Notes under the pieces: generated by a model
Databases searched by the model: none
The model's input: only the letters and a program-made list of their open reading frames with translations
Told to the model about the DNA's origin: nothing
DNA from: Cytophagales bacterium
GTDB lineage: Bacteria; Bacteroidota; Bacteroidia; Cytophagales; Cyclobacteriaceae
NCBI GenBank assembly: GCA_016124425.1
Contig: WGNT01000109.1
Coordinates: 1-32,700, forward strand
Length of the DNA: 32,700 bases
Direction: 5' to 3'
Shown here: piece by piece, positions 1-8,267 of the stretch
Position numbering within the stretch: position 1 is the first letter of the stretch
How the letters are laid out: each line of letters opens with the position of its first letter
Program-made: the position numbers and the translations under genes

Positions 1-60
1 GCGCAAGCAATCCAGAAGAAAAAGAGCCCTGAGTTCTCAGGCATCACGAAAACCACTTCT

Positions 61-134
61 GGTCTCGTAGCTCAACAGGATAGAGCAACTGCCTTCTAAG
101 CAGTAGGTTTCAGGTTCGATTCCTGACAGGATCA
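61..134 (+). tRNA. tRNA-Arg (anticodon TCT)
   Basis: A cloverleaf can be drawn by eye: D stem GCTC/GAGC, anticodon stem ACTGC/GCAGT around the loop CTTCTAA (anticodon TCT at 95-97), a five-base variable loop, and T stem TCAGG/CCTGA around TTCGATT. CCA is not encoded; A134 is the discriminator. The acceptor stem is imperfect: GGTCTCG at 61-67 against CAGGATC at 127-133 gives two G-U pairs and one C-A mismatch (66/128). Reads AGA codons. It is probably functional, but the acceptor stem is weaker than usual. Confidence 0.88.
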
Positions 135-339
135 CTTTTGTTACGAGTGAAAGATCGTTTGAAACAACTTTAACCTAACGTGAGGGAGTTGGCACACATC
201 ATTCGAAGGGGGCGTAAAGTTTTAAATCTGCAAGCCAATTTAAAATAGTTGCTTGTAAAAACGAATTTGGTTGACTTGGATCGGCAACGAAAGGAACATA
301 AAGGAAGAGAAGATTTGAAATAGCGAGTCACACATACCA

Positions 340-415
340 GATTCCGTAGCTCAGCTGGTAGAGCAATACACTTTTAATGTATGGGTCCTGGGTTCGAGCC
401 CCAGCGGGATCACCA
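340..415 (+). tRNA. tRNA-Lys (anticodon TTT)
   Basis: Full cloverleaf: acceptor GATTCCG (340-346) pairs with CGGGATC (405-411), D stem GCTC/GAGC, anticodon stem ATACA/TGTAT around CTTTTAA (anticodon TTT at 373-375), T stem CTGGG/CCCAG, discriminator A412. CCA is encoded at 413-415, unlike the tRNA-Arg upstream. A terminator follows immediately, so the two tRNAs may form one transcript that ends here. Confidence 0.96.
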
Positions 416-423
416 AGTATAAG

Positions 424-451
424 AAACCTGTTCAATTGGACAGGTTTTTTT
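424..451 (+). terminator. Rho-independent terminator after tRNA-Lys
   Basis: AAACCTGT and ACAGGTTT (424-431 and 440-447) form a stem of about eight base pairs with an eight-base loop, followed by a T run (445-451). It lies nine bases after the tRNA CCA end and would end the tRNA transcript. Confidence 0.9.
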
Positions 452-455
452 GTTG

Positions 456-1440
456 TTGCCGGTTAATTAGGCCGTATAGAACACTCCAAATCCAAATAGA
501 AGTACCGAAAAGGGAATCAATGTGTGTCACTAATGAATAGTTTAGAAGCAAAAAAAAGCTCCGGGTCACTCGCTAGTCTATAGACGGGTCAGAAAACAAC
601 ATATCAATCAACTATTTGCCACTACTATGGTAAAAACATATCCCGCCTGAATTCGTGGCGAATTTTTGGGAATTTTGCGTCGTAACGAAAAAAAATTGCA
701 TCTAGGTAGCTGCGTTATTGATCGCAGAAAGAAGCAAAAGACCTAAGTCACGCTTTCAGCCACCTAACTCACTCATTTTGACAAATAAAGAGAAATTAGT
801 TAAAAGATCGCCGTAGGTGGAGAATTAGAGGGGAGCTTTCCCAAATTTCTTTGGGCACTTCGTGAACTATCTTCTCTAAAAATTGTAGTATAAAATAGAA
901 ACGAATTTGTAGGTATTTAACAGAGATTTAAAAAAAAATATTTTAAATTTATATACTAACAGAAACATTTCGTTGAAATTCTTCGCAATACTAGGTCAGA
1001 AAATAACTAAACGAGTAGGATCGCTTCAAAGCGAACGCTATTTTAAAAAACAACTAATTTTATGTTTTGGGAAGTTGATTTTTCATTGGCTTTCTGGCGA
1101 TGGTATTGTTTCCTATACTTACAAAAGAGTTTAGTCATCATGGTGATGAAATTTTATGAAATTGAGCAAGACGATATCGTCATATGCAAAGACGGTTATA
1201 GCGGCGGAATTCTCCCGATTCAAATCGCAACGGTATCTCCCAATTTTGGATCCGGATAAGCTGTGTTCTTTATGAAACAAATTATCGTCACGTGAAATCG
1301 AGAATAACCTACCTGTCACATATTGGGATGATTGTTATTGTGAGATTCTCCCGATTTTGATCGGGATGGGTATCCGATAAATCAAGAAAAGGTATGATGT
1401 TTGAAATCGAAATATAAACAGATTAAATAAAATCAATAAT
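456..1440. other. Gene-poor stretch with several hairpins
   Basis: No convincing coding sequence is seen on either strand. The only open frames are short (60-80 codons), overlap one another and have low-complexity composition. Structure is present: palindrome GTCTATAGAC (576-585); AATTCG-TGG-CGAATT (650-664) followed by T's and flanked by TCCC/GGGA (641-644, 668-671); CTGCG...CGCAG (710-727); a larger folded element at 825-879; and TCCCGAT-TTTG-ATCGGGA (1349-1366). A degenerate copy of the last element with its flank lies near 1208-1259. This may be a decayed region or hold unrecognised small RNAs. Confidence 0.5.
825..879 (+). other. Possible structured RNA element
   Basis: A ten-pair outer stem (825-834 with 870-879, two G-U pairs) encloses a perfect hairpin CCCAAA-TTTC-TTTGGG (840-855) and a small one CAC-TTC-GTG (856-864), giving a three-way-junction shape. 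It does not match any RNA family that I can name. No T run follows on the plus strand, so it is not a simple terminator. Chance pairing in AT-rich DNA is possible. Confidence 0.3.
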
Positions 1441-1447
1441 CGGGTAT

Positions 1448-1480
1448 TTTGAAAAAACAATTCAGGCAATTTTACCTTAT
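1448..1480 (+). promoter_or_regulatory. Candidate Bacteroidota-type promoter for the sensor kinase
   Basis: TTTG at 1448-1451, a 21-base spacer, then TACCTTAT at 1473-1480. This resembles the Bacteroidota pattern TTTG-N19-21-TAnnTTTG, with the last two bases of the -7 box off consensus. The predicted transcription start lies roughly 30 bases before the first ATG (1517). Confidence 0.4.
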
Positions 1481-1516
1481 CTTGCGCGCTAAACACTAAC
1501 ACTACCGTTACTAATT

Positions 1517-3682
1517 TTGATGAGGAACACCTATTTTGAAGCTTACAGAGCGATCCGACGGAATGGGCCATGGGTATTGGCGCATGTTGTCAGGATGGAA
1601 TATGTGTATCTTTTTCTTCTTCTCTCAAGTTTGGATTCATTCGCCCAAATGCCGGCGTTAGATAGTTTAAGAAAGGAAATAAAAAGGCTTGAGACTGCCG
1701 ATAGTTTCGCGGAAGACCGGGCCTATGTTTCATTACTAAATGCTTTTTCTGAGTCCTTTTACAACTATAACCCCGACTCGACGCTTTTTTACGGACTGAA
1801 AAGCAAGAAAATCAGTGAAAATATAAGATACTCCGAAGGATTGGCGGATGCCTACAGAAACATAGGGGCCTACTATAACCGCAACGGCAACTACGACACT
1901 GCAAAAGTCATTTTTCAACGCGGCATACAATTGGCGAATGAAGAATCATATAAGGCAGGATTAGCCAATCTGTACGGAAGTATTGGCTTAACCTATTACG
2001 AAACTGGGTATTTCGCGGCCGCTACAGAGTATTACCTTATGTCGCTCAAAATCAAGCGTGAGCTCGGACTGCGCGCAGAAATCGCAAATACACTCAATAA
2101 CTTAGGCCTTATAGCTGTAGATAGAAAGCAGCTTTCGAACGCGCTGGAATTCTTTAACGAGGCAAAGGAAATTCGTCAAGAGTTAGGAGACAATACAGGG
2201 ATCCTGCCGTTGGATGCAAACATAGCGTTGGTACTTCAAAAAGAACAGAAATTTGATGAAGCACGTAACATCTACGAGGCTATTTTGGCCGATGAATCCG
2301 CTGCAAAAAACAAATCACTTAGATCGGTGTCTTTTTTTAATATAGGGGAGATATTCGTCCATCAACAAGCCTACGATAACGCAATCAGCAACTACACAAA
2401 AGCACTGGAACTTGACCGGGAATTAAATGACCGCTATGGAATTTCCTCTGATTTGCTTGGCCTTGGAGAGGTATACCTTCGACTAAATCAACTAGCAAAA
2501 TCTGAACAGCTTATTGAAGAATCGCTAGCCCTTGCGATGGAAAGCGGCATAAAGCAAAATAGCTCAAACGGCCACAAGCTGATGAGTCAACTGCTTGAAG
2601 CTAGAGGAGACCATATTGGGGCGTTAAAACACCATAAACTACATAAGACTTACCAGGATTCCATATTTAACTCATTCACTGAAACAGTTACTGAAGACCT
2701 GCTGATCGCCTATGGATTAGAGAAAAGCGCGTTTGAGGCAGAGCAATTGCTACGGGAAAAAGAACTCGAACGGGAGAAAGAATTTGCGAAGCTAATTCGG
2801 AACGGGGTCATAATACTCCTTTTAATCATGTCCCTCGCGCTTTATTTCACCCTAAGGTCCTACCAAATTCAACGAAGGGCTAGGCTCATGGCTACAGCGC
2901 AAAAAAACGAACTGGAACGCCTGTACCTAGAAACAAACCGGCAGAAAGAAGAAATAGAATCAATCGCCAACGATTTAGAAGAGGTAAACAATTCAAAGGA
3001 CAAACTTTTTAGCATTGTAGGGCACGACCTTCGAAGCCCAATAAATTCGCTAAACAGTCTCATGCAGTATACCATGGATGAGAACCTTAGTCAGCAGGAA
3101 TTCTTAAAAATATCTTACAAGCTGAAAAACGAAGTGGAGCATGTTCACTTTACGTTGATCAACCTCCTGCATTGGGCCAAGAGTCAAATGAGCGGAATCT
3201 CTACCTACCCGGACAGGTTGAACTTGAACGAACTTGTCAAGGAAAACGTCGATCTGTATAAGCCGATCTCTGTTAGCAAAAAAATAACGGTAATAGACTC
3301 CATGGCAGCCAATTCTGTAGCATGGGCCGACCGGGAACAAATCAATTTGGTGATCCGAAACCTGTTAAACAACGCCCTTAAGTTCACTCCGGAAGGCGGG
3401 AAGATTGAAATTTCCAGCAGATTAAACCAAGAAAATCAGTGGGAAATTTCCTTAAAAGACAGCGGTACAGGTATGGGTCCTGACGTCCTTTCCTCCTTAT
3501 TTAAGCCCAACTTCCACGTCAAGCGGTATGGCACGTCAGGAGAGAAGGGTACGGGGCTGGGATTGATACTCGTAAAGGATTTTTTAACCCGAAACCACGG
3601 TACTATTGAAGTCAGCAGTGAGATAGAGAAAGGAAGTACCTTTACCTTTACCATTCCGGCTGCAACATCCGATGGGGCATAA
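1517..3682 (+). CDS. TPR-containing membrane sensor histidine kinase
   Basis: Sensor kinase of a two-component system. The 721-residue frame holds, in order: a secretion signal (hydrophobic stretch near residues 30-44, ending SFAQ), a long tetratricopeptide repeat array (about 90-400; repeated A..Y...GNYDTA-like units) expected in the periplasm, one TM helix near 425-448, a coiled coil, a HisKA dimerisation domain with phospho-acceptor His503 (motif GHDLRSPIN), and an HATPase_c domain (N box with Asn618/619, G1 box DSGTGMG from residue 648, G2 box KGTGLGL near 678). All kinase boxes are intact. No receiver or DNA-binding domain is attached and no response regulator lies beside it, so the partner is elsewhere. 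The start is uncertain: ATG 1517, ATG 1520, or ATG 1595, which would put the signal peptide at the N terminus (695 residues). The TPRs suggest sensing through protein or peptide contacts (inference). Confidence 0.93.
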   Translation: MMRNTYFEAYRAIRRNGPWVLAHVVRMEYVYLFLLLSSLDSFAQMPALDSLRKEIKRLETADSFAEDRAYVSLLNAFSESFYNYNPDSTLFYGLKSKKISENIRYSEGLADAYRNIGAYYNRNGNYDTAKVIFQRGIQLANEESYKAGLANLYGSIGLTYYETGYFAAATEYYLMSLKIKRELGLRAEIANTLNNLGLIAVDRKQLSNALEFFNEAKEIRQELGDNTGILPLDANIALVLQKEQKFDEARNIYEAILADESAAKNKSLRSVSFFNIGEIFVHQQAYDNAISNYTKALELDRELNDRYGISSDLLGLGEVYLRLNQLAKSEQLIEESLALAMESGIKQNSSNGHKLMSQLLEARGDHIGALKHHKLHKTYQDSIFNSFTETVTEDLLIAYGLEKSAFEAEQLLREKELEREKEFAKLIRNGVIILLLIMSLALYFTLRSYQIQRRARLMATAQKNELERLYLETNRQKEEIESIANDLEEVNNSKDKLFSIVGHDLRSPINSLNSLMQYTMDENLSQQEFLKISYKLKNEVEHVHFTLINLLHWAKSQMSGISTYPDRLNLNELVKENVDLYKPISVSKKITVIDSMAANSVAWADREQINLVIRNLLNNALKFTPEGGKIEISSRLNQENQWEISLKDSGTGMGPDVLSSLFKPNFHVKRYGTSGEKGTGLGLILVKDFLTRNHGTIEVSSEIEKGSTFTFTIPAATSDGA

Positions 3683-3778
3683 AAGATTGTAGAAGTGCGG
3701 GCTTTCTTCGATATCACTACACAATTTTACTATCTTGTCCCACGGATTGAGACAACGTACATTTAATGCCATTATGCT

Positions 3779-4435
3779 ATGCGAAAAAGTGCTTATTTCA
3801 GGTTTAAAATCAAGATTGCTATTGCCTTAACAGCGATACTTTTACTTATATTCATAAAAAGTATCGTGGACAAACAGAATGTGGATGAATTGGAAGCTGC
3901 ATTCATTTCGGTTTACGAAGACCGTTTGGTAGTTCAAGAGCACATTTTTTCAATAACTGAAATGGTATTTCGCATGCGCCTGCTAGTCACCGAAAGCAGA
4001 ACGATGGAGGAATACAAGGATGTAAAACAAAAAGTGATCGACTATCATAACAAAATTCTTGACGTGATCGATGAATTTGAGCAAACGAAGCTTACCCCTA
4101 AAGAGGCGGAATACTTGGCGGAATTCAAGGATTTGATAACTAATAAGCTGGAAATCCAAAGCTACTTTACTTCCAACGGCCAAGATGAAAACATAGATTA
4201 TCAGGAAACGCTCAGACGGTTTGACTCTGATTTTGAACGCGTGTTGACGGATCTCCGGGAACTGTCCAATATACAGTTGGAAGAGGGAGGCAAACTTACC
4301 GTTCGCTCCTATCAGATAAAAGCACGCTCGGATATTTGGCTGAATTTTGAATACGCGGTCCTCTTCATTCTTCTTATCATTATCGGGATCCTTGCCTTCA
4401 CATCGCAGCCACTCAGGGCGGATCCCAATTCCTGA
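3779..4435 (+). CDS. Two-TM four-helix-bundle (4HB/MCP-N-like) sensor protein
   Basis: A 218-residue membrane protein. TM1 spans about residues 11-29 and TM2 about 186-208. Between them is an all-helical, charged region of about 155 residues that resembles the ligand-binding four-helix bundle of chemoreceptors. It has no HAMP, methyl-accepting or kinase domain after TM2, only about ten residues of cytoplasmic tail, so it cannot signal alone. It follows the TPR histidine kinase on the same strand with a 96-base gap, which suggests that it feeds that kinase or another partner (inference). It is the full length of a small family of stand-alone 4HB proteins seen in Bacteroidota, so truncation is unlikely. 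Its stop is only two bases from the convergent symporter stop. Confidence 0.75.
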   Translation: MRKSAYFRFKIKIAIALTAILLLIFIKSIVDKQNVDELEAAFISVYEDRLVVQEHIFSITEMVFRMRLLVTESRTMEEYKDVKQKVIDYHNKILDVIDEFEQTKLTPKEAEYLAEFKDLITNKLEIQSYFTSNGQDENIDYQETLRRFDSDFERVLTDLRELSNIQLEEGGKLTVRSYQIKARSDIWLNFEYAVLFILLIIIGILAFTSQPLRADPNS

Positions 4436-4437
4436 AC

Positions 4438-5937
4438 CTAAGTGGGGTCACTGCTATTTCGGTTTGCAATGGCCGAGCATAAAAAGCCAACCAGAAATAT
4501 TGCTGTAGTTCCGAAAACGATCGTCAAATTCGCATGAAAGGGACTTTTGAAGCTTCCCCAGAAGGTCCCATCAGGAATCAAGGGCGAAAGACTCATCCAC
4601 CCAATAATCAACACCCCTAAGATAACGCCATAGGCTGCAAACTTCTGGCGGATATTTTTGCCAACATAACCCAAAAGAAAAAGGCCGAGAATCCCACCGC
4701 TGAAAATCGCCGATAACGCCCACCAAGCGTCGAGCGCGCTCGTGACTCCGTTAAAGGCCAACGCCACTACAATACTCAAAATGCCCATCGTAAAAGAAGC
4801 AATTAACAAGGTCTTCATTTCTCCTTTTTGACTAAGTGAAGGAATGAGGTATCTTTTGATATGATCCGTCAAAATAATCGTGGCGGAACTATTGATACTT
4901 GTAGACACCGTGCTCATTCCGGCGGCAAAGATGGAGGCAATTAACAGTCCCGTCATACCAACCGGCAACATATTGACAATGAAGTACGGAAATACCTTAT
5001 CGGCATTCTCGGAAGCTAAAAGTTCCTGCGGTAGCGCTTCAGGCATTGCTTGATAGTAAGCAAACAGAGCCGTACCTATAAAGAAGAATAGAAGCGAGAC
5101 CGGAACATAAAGCAGACTTCCCAACAAAGTGGATTTTACCGCCTCTTTTTCCGTTTTTGCGCTTAGATAGCGCTGTACGTAGTTTTGATCCACACCAAAA
5201 TTTTGGAGGTTGATAAAAAGTCCATATACCAAGATCAACCAAAAAGTAGCCTCCGATAAACTAAACCCAAAACTGCCCAAACTAAATTTGTCATGTTCTG
5301 CCGCAATGGCAAAAACCTGGGCTGGTCCTTGCGGCATGGAAAACAAGATAATGACTGCACAGGCCACTGCACCTGAAATCAATACGATACCTTGTATAGC
5401 ATCGGTCCACACCACTGCCTCAAACCCTCCCAGCATGGCGTAAATGAGCACACTCAGTCCCGTGACTACAATGATGATTGGGATACTCCATCCAAATAGT
5501 GCATTCATAGGAAGCGCAAGCAGATACATGATTGCTCCCATTCGCGCAAGCTGTGTGAGTAGATAACAAATAGACGCATAGGTACGCGCCCAAGGGCCGA
5601 ACTTCGTCTCTAAAAAATAGTAAGCGGAGGCACTTTTAATCCCTCTGTATAGCGGAACAAAAAATTTCACCGCCAGGACCGCCGCCAACGGAATCGAAAG
5701 ACTAAATACAAAGCCGTTCCAATTAGACAAATACGCGCTACCGGGAAGTGCCAAAAAACTAATACTGCTGACAAAGGTCGCAAAGATGGACATTCCAATC
5801 GCCCAGGAAGGCAGATTTCCTCCCCCGGTGATATACTGTTCAGCAGATCTTTCCTTGAAATAAAAGGAAGCTCCAAACACGATGATGCCCGCCATGTAGA
5901 CCAAAAAAACGATTAAATCAATAAGGGGTAAATTCAT
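4438..5937 (-). CDS. Sodium:solute symporter (SSS family)
   Basis: A 499-residue, very hydrophobic protein with about 13 TM helices. It is a Na+-coupled importer of the SSS superfamily (sugars, sialic acids, amino acids). Family features visible are the N-terminal periplasmic-facing helix, the FATFVSSISFLALPG segment (TM2 region) and GGFEAVVWTDAIQG near residues 170-183, close to the conserved SSS signature. It starts 29 bases after the end of the DapA-like aldolase gene on the same strand, so it probably shares its transcript and brings in that enzyme's substrate or a precursor. The exact substrate cannot be read from sequence; a sialic acid or other sugar acid is plausible from context. Confidence 0.92.
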   Translation of the reverse strand: MNLPLIDLIVFLVYMAGIIVFGASFYFKERSAEQYITGGGNLPSWAIGMSIFATFVSSISFLALPGSAYLSNWNGFVFSLSIPLAAVLAVKFFVPLYRGIKSASAYYFLETKFGPWARTYASICYLLTQLARMGAIMYLLALPMNALFGWSIPIIIVVTGLSVLIYAMLGGFEAVVWTDAIQGIVLISGAVACAVIILFSMPQGPAQVFAIAAEHDKFSLGSFGFSLSEATFWLILVYGLFINLQNFGVDQNYVQRYLSAKTEKEAVKSTLLGSLLYVPVSLLFFFIGTALFAYYQAMPEALPQELLASENADKVFPYFIVNMLPVGMTGLLIASIFAAGMSTVSTSINSSATIILTDHIKRYLIPSLSQKGEMKTLLIASFTMGILSIVVALAFNGVTSALDAWWALSAIFSGGILGLFLLGYVGKNIRQKFAAYGVILGVLIIGWMSLSPLIPDGTFWGSFKSPFHANLTIVFGTTAIFLVGFLCSAIANRNSSDPT

Positions 5938-5966
5938 AAATTTTCGGATTGTCTGCGTTGAAGGGC

Positions 5967-6887
5967 TTAGAGACCGGTGATACTTTCCAGATTGGTACGG
6001 ATCGCTTGAACCTCTCCTTCCTCAAATGCCGTATGGGGAGCAGCCAAATGATTTTTACATAGTCCCAGAACGGATAGGGCTGCCTTTAGCCCTTTTAAAT
6101 AACTGGATCCATAGGTACCAAGGGAATAAATCTTAGCAGACACTTCCATAACTTTTTCCTGGAGAACTAACACTTTTTCCATATCATGATCCTTAGCGGC
6201 CTGATAGAGCGAGACATACAGGTTCGGAAACATATTCGCTCCTCCGCTTACTCCCCCATGCGCGCCCATAAGGACAGCAGCAGCCATCATTTCCTCCGGT
6301 CCTACAAAAAGAGCAAAATCGGGTTGATCTCTGAATGTATACAACAATGCGTTAAAATAGCTCGCATTTGCGGAGCTATCCTTAAATCCCACGATATTCG
6401 GATGGTTAGCCAATACCTTCACGGTATCCACACTGATCATGGTCTTCGTATGAGAGGGCATATTGTATAAAAACAACGGCAAAGAAAGCCTATCTGCCAG
6501 CTTTTCAAAATAGGATACCAGTTCCGGCTGGGATAATCCAAAATAATAGGGCGGTGCTGCGACCACCGCAGCTGCGCCGCAAGCCTTAGCGTGATCCGTA
6601 AGCGTTACGCTCTCCTCCGGTGCCGTATCGGTGATTCCCACTAATACGGGCACCCGGCCGTCAACGAGTCTACATACATGGGTAATGAGTTCTCTTCGAA
6701 TGGCGTAACTCAGGCTGGTACATTCCCCTGTAGTACCTAGGATAAATAATCCGTGTACGCCACCGTTCAACAAATGACTGACGATTCTATCCAAACTGGG
6801 TAAATCAAGGTGTTGGTCGTCCAGAAGCGGGGTGACAAGTGGTGGAACGATGCCCCTTAGGGGCATTGGCAATAGGGAAGGAATCAT
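5967..6887 (-). CDS. DapA/NanA-family lyase or aldolase
   Basis: Class I (Schiff-base) aldolase of the dihydrodipicolinate synthase/N-acetylneuraminate lyase family, 306 residues, the usual length. GTTGE at residues 51-55 is the carboxylate-binding motif, Tyr141 (YNMPSHT) the proton-relay tyrosine and Lys169 (GFKDSS) the Schiff-base lysine; all are present. The family cleaves or forms 2-keto acids: N-acetylneuraminate, 2-keto-3-deoxy sugar acids, or dihydrodipicolinate. Its place between a symporter and a sialidase-like gene argues for sugar-acid catabolism rather than lysine synthesis. No NanE or NanK homologue is present, so N-acetylneuraminate lyase is not certain. Met8 (6866) would give a more family-typical start (MPLRGIVPPLVTPL). 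Confidence 0.9.
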   Translation of the reverse strand: MIPSLLPMPLRGIVPPLVTPLLDDQHLDLPSLDRIVSHLLNGGVHGLFILGTTGECTSLSYAIRRELITHVCRLVDGRVPVLVGITDTAPEESVTLTDHAKACGAAAVVAAPPYYFGLSQPELVSYFEKLADRLSLPLFLYNMPSHTKTMISVDTVKVLANHPNIVGFKDSSANASYFNALLYTFRDQPDFALFVGPEEMMAAAVLMGAHGGVSGGANMFPNLYVSLYQAAKDHDMEKVLVLQEKVMEVSAKIYSLGTYGSSYLKGLKAALSVLGLCKNHLAAPHTAFEEGEVQAIRTNLESITGL

Positions 6888-6966
6888 GTAGTGTAGTTAA
6901 ATTGTGTTATATAAGATGCTGAGGAAATGAATGGAAAGTAAGACAGGGAAACCCCAAGGCTAGCAC

Positions 6967-8127
6967 TTAAAGTTTGACGGGGTCTATTACGACGTATTTG
7001 ACTGATTCCCGGTTGTAGGTATATGTGATATGAACCAGACCATCTTTTGTCTGAATGATCGCCGGATAGGCATAGCCAGCAGGTATGGGTTCATTTTCCA
7101 AGGTCATCACAGGCTGCCAATCCACTCCATCAGTCGATACCGCAAGGTTGAGGATATTTCTTCCCCTTGGTTCTTCCCCTTCTCGTGTACTATGGTTGTA
7201 GATAAGCAAATGCCTGCCATCGTGCAAGGTAATCGCATCCGTTCCAGAACTTGGATTGGGTAGGGAAGTGGCCTCCATCTCAGACCATGTTTTACCCAGA
7301 TCAGACGACCAGCTGGTAGAAATAACATTTTGCCGTGTGCGGCATAGAATCTGAAGACGTCCATCATCGTGTTCCAAAATGCTCGCCTGAATCGCGTCAA
7401 AGGCAATTCCGTCATTGATCGGACCGATTACTTGCCACGTTTTTCCGCTATCAGAACTCACCTCAAAGTGGGTCATCCATTTCACTTCGTCCCCTTCTTC
7501 CAACTCGATACTGGAGGGGGAAAGAATGGTACCGTCTTCCAACTGTATGGGTTTATTTTTTATGGGACCCAATAGGTGCCCAATTGCTGGGTCCTCTCCG
7601 ATTTTTTCCGGGCGGGTCCATGTTTCGCCATCATCTGAAGAAGTCATTACCATTCCCCACCAGTCCCTTGGGCTTGGACCCACTTTATAGAAAAGCAATA
7701 AAGGCCCCTCTTTAGGTTGAAAGAGTACCGGATTCCAACAAGGGTATCTTAGCGTATCGTTTTCTACGCCATTCGCAACTTCTTCCGGCCAAGACCAGAC
7801 GCCGTTTTGCAAACGCGAAACCCGAATGCCTACATCAGGGTGTTTTTCATGGGTTCCTGCAAAAAATGCCGCTACCATCCCTGAAGGCGTCTCTACAATG
7901 GTCGAAGCATGGACCTGCGGAGTAGGTTTGTTATCCAATGGGTAAATAAGTTCTCCATGAACATATCCCTGTTCCCCTGGAATAACTTTGGGTGGAAGGT
8001 AAAAATTACCCGTCACATCATTCGCTTCCTGTAAGGTGGTTGTTTCTTGGCTGGACTCGCTTCCAGGCTTACACGATACGGCGGCTATTAAGAAATAAAA
8101 GGCGGCAAGTTTAATGGGTTTAATCAT
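6967..8127 (-). CDS. Sialidase-like (BNR/Asp-box) lipoprotein
   Basis: A six-bladed propeller-type protein of the BNR_2 family, annotated widely as exo-alpha-sialidase. Three Asp boxes are visible (SSDDGETW, SSDSGKTW, SSDLGKTW). The conserved segments ETPSGMVAAFFAGTHE and PCWNPVLFQP are typical of a subfamily common in Bacteroidota and Planctomycetota polysaccharide clusters. The start chosen is ATG 8127: it gives a lipoprotein signal ending AAVSC (Cys about residue 19), whereas the upstream in-frame ATG at 8169 adds 14 residues before the signal. The protein is probably anchored on the cell surface or in the periplasm (386 residues). True sialidase activity is unproven: I cannot confirm the arginine triad or the nucleophile Tyr/Glu, and members may cut other sugar linkages. 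Confidence 0.87.
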   Translation of the reverse strand: MIKPIKLAAFYFLIAAVSCKPGSESSQETTTLQEANDVTGNFYLPPKVIPGEQGYVHGELIYPLDNKPTPQVHASTIVETPSGMVAAFFAGTHEKHPDVGIRVSRLQNGVWSWPEEVANGVENDTLRYPCWNPVLFQPKEGPLLLFYKVGPSPRDWWGMVMTSSDDGETWTRPEKIGEDPAIGHLLGPIKNKPIQLEDGTILSPSSIELEEGDEVKWMTHFEVSSDSGKTWQVIGPINDGIAFDAIQASILEHDDGRLQILCRTRQNVISTSWSSDLGKTWSEMEATSLPNPSSGTDAITLHDGRHLLIYNHSTREGEEPRGRNILNLAVSTDGVDWQPVMTLENEPIPAGYAYPAIIQTKDGLVHITYTYNRESVKYVVIDPVKL

Positions 8128-8267
8128 GAGTTTATACTTTTTATTTTGGTGATCAAAACGTGTATCCATTTTTCGGGGTAAAGCTGATCCCGCATTAGAA
8201 GAATCTTATTTTGATAATCATTCCTATTTAAGACGATCTCGTAATGCTCGATTTGATGGTTCTAGAT

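Noticed and set aside
1-60. End of a gene at the left edge
   Set aside because: One frame ends in TGA at 30-32 and another runs into the tRNA, but too little sequence is present to support a call. The hairpin CCTGAG/CTCAGG at 28-41 is short.
61-456. tRNA-linked attachment site for an integrated element
   Set aside because: No integrase and no repeat of the tRNA 3' end was found in the window.
1062-1259. 65-codon open frame in the non-coding stretch
   Set aside because: No domain, no promoter or ribosome site, and it overlaps antisense frames of similar size.
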